Below are positions 53,731 to 56,781 of a stretch of DNA of 56,781 bases, piece after piece. The stretch covers positions 1 to 56,781 of the forward strand of contig CAIPFE010000054.1 of NCBI GenBank assembly GCA_903864275.1, given 5' to 3'. The position numbers and the translations under genes are program-made. The DNA is from an uncultured Mucilaginibacter sp. (GTDB lineage: Bacteria; Bacteroidota; Bacteroidia; Sphingobacteriales; Sphingobacteriaceae). Each line of letters opens with the position of its first letter. Positions within the stretch are counted from its first letter, which is position 1. Below the pieces are notes generated by a model. The model was not told the origin of the DNA, did not search any database, and worked only from the letters and a program-made list of their open reading frames with translations.

Positions 53731-54171
53731 ATGAAAAAATCAATCATCTTCACCTTCTTCGCCGCTATTATTTTGTTCCTGACAGCCGCCAAACCTTTTC
53801 AAGCACATGATGACCCGGAACAATTAAAAAAGGTGTTAATCAACTTTTTTAACGGAATCGAGACTAAAGACTTCGCGAAACTGAGGATGGCAACCACCAG
53901 CGACTTTATGCTTTACGAAGACGGCAGCATCTGGAATACTGACAGCGCATTTATGAATATTAAACGCCACATGCCGTTTACCGTAAAATATGAAATGAAA
54001 AACATTAAAATAAATGTCGATACTCAATCAGGTGATGTTACCTATACAAATCATGCGGATTTTGTATTCGCAAAAGGCAAGGAAAGCCTGGATTGGGTTG
54101 AAAGCGCCACTTTCAGAAAAATAAACGGCGTTTGGAAAATTAATTTTTTGCAGGCAACGATAAGAAAGTGA
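53731..54171 (+). CDS. Exported NTF2-like (SnoaL/DUF4440-type) protein
   Basis: A 146-residue protein with a signal peptide (MKKSIIFTFFAAIILFLTAAKPFQA) followed by an NTF2-like cone-fold domain: FFNGIETKDFAKLRMATTSDFMLYEDGSIW, then strands ending in ATFRKINGVWKINFLQ. The AFMNIK and WKINFLQAT segments resemble DUF4440 proteins. Members bind small ligands or act as small isomerases or hydrolases; no catalytic residues can be assigned here. It is divergent from an AraC regulator and may be its target. Confidence 0.8.
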   Translation: MKKSIIFTFFAAIILFLTAAKPFQAHDDPEQLKKVLINFFNGIETKDFAKLRMATTSDFMLYEDGSIWNTDSAFMNIKRHMPFTVKYEMKNIKINVDTQSGDVTYTNHADFVFAKGKESLDWVESATFRKINGVWKINFLQATIRK

Positions 54172-54363
54172 TGCGGGCATAAGGTTAGATTAAAATACAA
54201 ATGCCTGCAATCATTTGATTTGCAATATTTTTCATATGTTTTAGCTGGCGGCTAACGAAAAAACGCGATAACTTTACCCCGTACGACATCTCCGACCAAT
54301 ATAACTACTACAACCGACTAACAGTCAGGTAATTAGCTTCAACAAAAAAAACTCAATATCAAG

Positions 54364-54394
54364 TTTGGCAATTCGGCCCGGTTTTGTACTTTTG
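54364..54394 (+). promoter_or_regulatory. Bacteroidota-type promoter of tRNA-Ser
   Basis: TTTG at 54364-54367 and TACTTTTG at 54387-54394 are separated by exactly 19 bases, an exact match to the phylum's sigma-70-type consensus TTTG-N19-TAnnTTTG. The tRNA starts five bases after the -7 box, so transcription would begin at or just before the tRNA 5' end. Confidence 0.85.
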
Positions 54395-54399
54395 CGCCC

Positions 54400-54486
54400 G
54401 GAGAGTTGGCAGAGTGGTCGATTGCGGCAGTCTTGAAAACTGTTGAACCTTTACCGGTTCCTGGGGTTCGAATCCCTAACTCTCCG
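54400..54486 (+). tRNA. tRNA-Ser (anticodon UGA)
   Basis: An 87-nt class II tRNA. The acceptor stem pairs GGAGAGT (54400-54406) with ACTCTCC (54479-54485), with G discriminator 54486. The anticodon stem 54427-54431/54439-54443 encloses loop CTTGAAA with anticodon TGA (54434-54436). A long variable arm (gaaccttt.accggttc region) and the T loop GGTTCGAATCC are present. The CCA end is not encoded. It has a canonical promoter just upstream and a terminator 20 bases downstream. The 3' end is a common integration target. Confidence 0.97.
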
Positions 54487-54505
54487 CAACCCTATAGTAA
54501 AATAT

Positions 54506-54534
54506 GCCCTATACGCTATGTATAGGGCTTTTTT
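54506..54534 (+). terminator. Intrinsic terminator of tRNA-Ser
   Basis: A perfect 8-base stem, gccctata (54506-54513) and tatagggc (54521-54528), with a seven-base loop and then six T residues. Position and form fit rho-independent termination of the tRNA transcript. Confidence 0.88.
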
Positions 54535-54550
54535 GTGGGTGTTAATTGCT

Positions 54551-54573
54551 TTTGGTAGCAAATTTGGTAGCAA
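54551..54573. repeat. Tandem 'tttggtagcaa' pair after tRNA-Ser
   Basis: tttggtagcaa occurs at 54551-54561 and 54563-54573, with a 12-base period. It lies shortly after the tRNA and its terminator. It might be recombinase arm sites of an integrated element. No copy of the tRNA 3' end is seen in this window. Confidence 0.5.
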
Positions 54574-54645
54574 TTCGAGGGCTTTTTTCAATCGAATTTT
54601 AATTATTACCTTTGTTTACTGATGTCGCTATCAGTAAAAACTTGG

Positions 54646-54680
54646 AAGGGGTGCTATTTAGGTAGCGTCCCTTTTATTTT
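54646..54680 (+). terminator. Possible terminator-like hairpin
   Basis: aaggggtgct (54646-54655) pairs with agcgtccctt (54664-54673) through ten pairs, including two G-U, with an eight-base loop, and is followed by a T-rich run. No gene reads into it, so it may be a remnant. Confidence 0.35.
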
Positions 54681-54791
54681 AAGAACATAGATTAAAGTTT
54701 GTGTGAATTGAAACAAATTGATTTCCATTTTTCAGCCCACCCCCATTGAGATTTTTCGACCTCTTTCAACGTCCCCGGTCTTGTAAAAAGG

Positions 54792-54969
54792 GGGTATTAT
54801 CCCAAAAACTTGCATTGATACAATTTTTTGAAACGTATGTATTTTTTATGTGTCAAGTTTAATTTAAAGGGGTTGCTTGAATTATTTTTCGGAATAACCA
54901 TAGACGTACTACAGAATATTGGAAATACTATTAGCAATTTCCTGAAAAATTGATACGGGTATTATCCCA
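54792..54969. repeat. Spaced direct repeat gggtattatccca in a gene-free region
   Basis: The 13-mer gggtattatccca occurs at 54792-54804 and 54957-54969. The surrounding 604-base stretch 54487-55090 has no convincing gene; besides these it holds only the tRNA terminator, the tandem pair and a possible hairpin. The copies could be protein-binding sites. Confidence 0.45.
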
Positions 54970-55090
54970 CATGTTTGAATGTAAAAATATTTTTTTAGGG
55001 GTGCCGGGGTTGGTACGCCCCTTATTTACCCCCCGAAGGGTTGAGAGCTGTTTTTATAAGACACTATCCCAGCTGTAGAGGTATATAGTT

Positions 55091-55960
55091 TTAATTGCAA
55101 TGTTTCTTTATCAAATCATAGGCTTCTGCATCTCCTAATTCCCCTGCTTTACTCCAATCTAAACATGCTCCTTCTTTGTCGTTAAGGTTAAATTTACACG
55201 ATCCTCTATCCTGATAAGCACCCTTATCATTTGGGATGAATTTTATATCTTGGTCAAAATCAGCAACAGCCCCCCGGTAATCTTCTAAACCAAACTTACA
55301 ACTGCCTCTCATACCATAGGCCATTCCAATAAAAATTACACTTGAAAAATAAGAATCATCTTTTGCGTTTTTTTTAATCTCTATTTTAAATAAATCTATT
55401 GCTTGTGTTAAATCAGCAATTTCTCCAACATCGTCTTTCAATTTACTCTTTTCGGAACCCCTGAATAAAAAACATTTTGCACATTCTGAATCTAATTCTA
55501 TAACCTTTGTATAATCAGCTATTGCTTGACTGTAATCAGATAACGAATCATTGACCATTGCCCTACTCCAGTAGGCGTTTTCATATTTTGGATTAATATT
55601 AATCGCAGTATCAAAATCCTTTTTTGCATCACTAAAATATTTTAAACCAAGTTTAGCTCTACCTCTTTCGTGAAATGCGAATTCATTATTAGAATTAAAA
55701 TTTATCGCAATATCAAGGTCGGCTATAGCACCTTCAAAATCATTCAATTCGTCTTTACAAATTCCTCTTCTATAATACGCCTCATCGTTTTTAGGATTAA
55801 TCATTATTGCTTTGGTAAAGTCCAAAAGAGCCACTTTGTGATTTTTGTAAATATGCGTTTTCTCTTTTGCTATACCCATTAAAACATATTGCTTACCGGT
55901 TTGACAATAACAATCTAAAATCAAAAAAAGCAAAATTGTCAAAAATAATAGTCTTTTCAT
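55091..55960 (-). CDS. Exported TPR-repeat protein
   Basis: A 289-residue protein with a signal peptide (MKRLLFLTILLFLILDCYCQ; the cysteines near 17-19 might allow lipidation). It consists of about six TPR units of the type 'NDEAYYRRGICKDELNDFEGAIADLDIAI' (split across about 50-270), each with the Y-R-G/AIxDxxxAI pattern. It is probably a protein-interaction scaffold in the envelope. Codon use is more AT-rich than in genes left of tRNA-Ser, as for the two genes after it, consistent with acquired DNA. No specific function can be given. Confidence 0.82.
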   Translation of the reverse strand: MKRLLFLTILLFLILDCYCQTGKQYVLMGIAKEKTHIYKNHKVALLDFTKAIMINPKNDEAYYRRGICKDELNDFEGAIADLDIAINFNSNNEFAFHERGRAKLGLKYFSDAKKDFDTAININPKYENAYWSRAMVNDSLSDYSQAIADYTKVIELDSECAKCFLFRGSEKSKLKDDVGEIADLTQAIDLFKIEIKKNAKDDSYFSSVIFIGMAYGMRGSCKFGLEDYRGAVADFDQDIKFIPNDKGAYQDRGSCKFNLNDKEGACLDWSKAGELGDAEAYDLIKKHCN

Positions 55961-55969
55961 GTTTAAGTT

Positions 55970-56191
55970 TTAATAGTCTGAATAGCAAACATGACATTCT
56001 CTTAAATGATACTTGTTTATTGCATCTGATAAAGACACTTTAATAATTTGATGCTTACAGCTTCTTAAACCTCTACAGCTTAATGTTTGATGATATGCTA
56101 CTGATGCCTTGCTAACGCATATATAAACGCTGTCAGGCTTTGTTTGAGGCTTTGTTAAGACCAATAACAGGAATAGGATTAGTGTTTTCAT
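55970..56191 (-). CDS. Small exported cysteine-containing protein
   Basis: A 73-residue protein with a signal peptide (MKTLILFLLLVLTKPQ) and the pattern VYICVSKASVAYHQ, CRGLRSCKHQIIKVSL, then REC.VC near the end. The spaced Cys, His and GL residues (H..., CxGLxxC, CxxC) match a short family often seen in Bacteroidota genomes, also on mobile DNA; the cysteines may form disulfides or bind metal. The function is unknown. It lies 9 bases upstream of the TPR gene on the same strand and may be co-transcribed. Confidence 0.65.
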   Translation of the reverse strand: MKTLILFLLLVLTKPQTKPDSVYICVSKASVAYHQTLSCRGLRSCKHQIIKVSLSDAINKYHLRECHVCYSDY

Positions 56192-56203
56192 TGTTACCTA
56201 ATT

Positions 56204-56596
56204 TTAATTATTGCTGGAACTGTTTTCTATGCTGTCCATTTTTTCTTCAGATTCGCAGTCGTCTCCATCCCAAATTACTTTGAACTTATACTGTAATCCG
56301 GTTTTTATGATGATGTCATAATTATCATCACCGTTTAAAACTACGGGTTTATAAAAATCTTCGTGTCCATAAAATTTATACGCATTGCTATCATTAATAT
56401 CATCATGGTCTGGAATATCAAACATTAATACCGTATCCGACCTGACTTGAAGAGTAGAATATCCTGTGTCCAGTCTATGGGTATAGGTATTAAAAAATTC
56501 CATTTTAGTACAAACAGAATATGTTTGCGGTTTTCCATGCGGTGCTTTACACGATATAACTAATAGTACAAAGATTGTTAGAATTAAGATTTTCAC
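56204..56596 (-). CDS. Small lipoprotein, unknown role
   Basis: A 130-residue protein starting at GTG 56596 with a lipobox (LLVISC, Cys16). The mature part is Asp-rich (DIPDHDDINDSN, NGDDNYDIIIKTG, WDGDDCESEEKMDS) and ends in a Ser/Asn tail. The beta-rich pattern and acidic loops suggest a surface lipoprotein, perhaps cation-binding. I recognise no family. It is 12 bases upstream of the small cysteine-containing gene, forming a three-gene minus-strand unit with it and the TPR gene. Confidence 0.6.
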   Translation of the reverse strand: MKILILTIFVLLVISCKAPHGKPQTYSVCTKMEFFNTYTHRLDTGYSTLQVRSDTVLMFDIPDHDDINDSNAYKFYGHEDFYKPVVLNGDDNYDIIIKTGLQYKFKVIWDGDDCESEEKMDSIENSSSNN

Positions 56597-56678
56597 AATT
56601 GTGGTATTTTAGGGCTAAAAAGATTATGACATTAATATTTGCCATTTAGCCCCTTACTGGCGAGTATATAAAAAATTA

Positions 56679-56781
56679 GCGTGGGCATGAAACCATATTC
56701 GTTTACAAGGTACTGGTATACCCACACACCGAACAAAGTAACAGCCCACGCATAGCGTGAGCGTATCCACTTTGTTCTCGG
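56679..56781. repeat. Nested inverted repeats at the window end
   Basis: gcgtgggc (56679-56686) is complemented by gcccacgc (56744-56751). ccgaacaaagt (about 56729-56739) is complemented, with a two-base insertion, by actttgttctcgg at the window edge. cacgc/gcgtg forms a small hairpin between them. The structure continues beyond the window, so its nature is open. Confidence 0.45.

Noticed and set aside
54487..55090. A hidden gene in the gap after tRNA-Ser
   Set aside because: No frame of useful length, composition or start was seen on either strand; only repeats and hairpins are present.

Overview
The window looks like chromosomal DNA of a Bacteroidota bacterium, most likely a Sphingobacteriaceae member of the Mucilaginibacter/Pedobacter type. 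The evidence is a SusC/SusD pair, Reg_prop/Y_Y_Y sensor kinase architecture, DUF892 and DUF5777 proteins, palindromic intergenic repeats typical of that group, absence of Shine-Dalgarno-type signals, and an exact TTTG-N19-TAnnTTTG promoter in front of tRNA-Ser. The genus is an inference from gene content only.

Region 1 (52-23975) is a biosynthetic locus. On the minus strand a two-protein PKS/NRPS assembly line runs A-T-KS-AT-ACP-aminotransferase (5138-11782) and then C-A-T-TE (903-5135), followed by an Sfp-type phosphopantetheinyl transferase (52-795). Upstream on the same strand is a compact type II fatty-acid-synthase-like operon (19631 down to 13704): ketoreductase, hot-dog dehydratase-like protein, acyl carrier protein, ketosynthase, enoyl reductase, AcpS-like transferase, alpha/beta hydrolase and PlsC-like acyltransferase. 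A TPR gene on the plus strand separates the two blocks. A beta-propeller sensor kinase and an O-methyltransferase lie divergently. The assembly line should load one amino acid, extend it once with malonyl-CoA, transaminate the beta-keto group to a beta-amine, couple glycine (from the A-domain code) and release it. I cannot match it to a characterised pathway. The fatty-acid set may supply an acyl group, but this is inference.

Region 2 (23972-27730) holds a Tat-exported phosphocholine-type phospholipase C and an unrecognised 341-aa protein transcribed away from region 3.

Region 3 (28134-42486) is a nine-gene plus-strand operon: SusC, SusD, flavin amine oxidase, two class III aminotransferases, a succinate-semialdehyde-type dehydrogenase, an NhaC-family antiporter, a GNAT acetyltransferase and a YtcJ-like amidohydrolase. 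It has no glycan enzymes, so I read it as uptake and breakdown of an amine- or amide-containing compound through a GABA-like route. It ends at a long perfect hairpin shared with a convergent gene.

Region 4 (42537-54171) is mixed: an isochorismatase-fold protein without the catalytic cysteine, a PAS/HisKA protein without an ATPase domain, envelope and stress proteins, a kinase and nearby receiver, an L,D-transpeptidase-like protein that has lost its active site, an AraC regulator and an NTF2-like protein.

Region 5 (54400-56781) starts at tRNA-Ser(UGA) with its promoter and terminator. It is followed by about 600 gene-free bases with short direct repeats, then three small secreted or lipoprotein genes of AT-rich character. 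It may be the edge of an integrated island, although no integrase is in the window.
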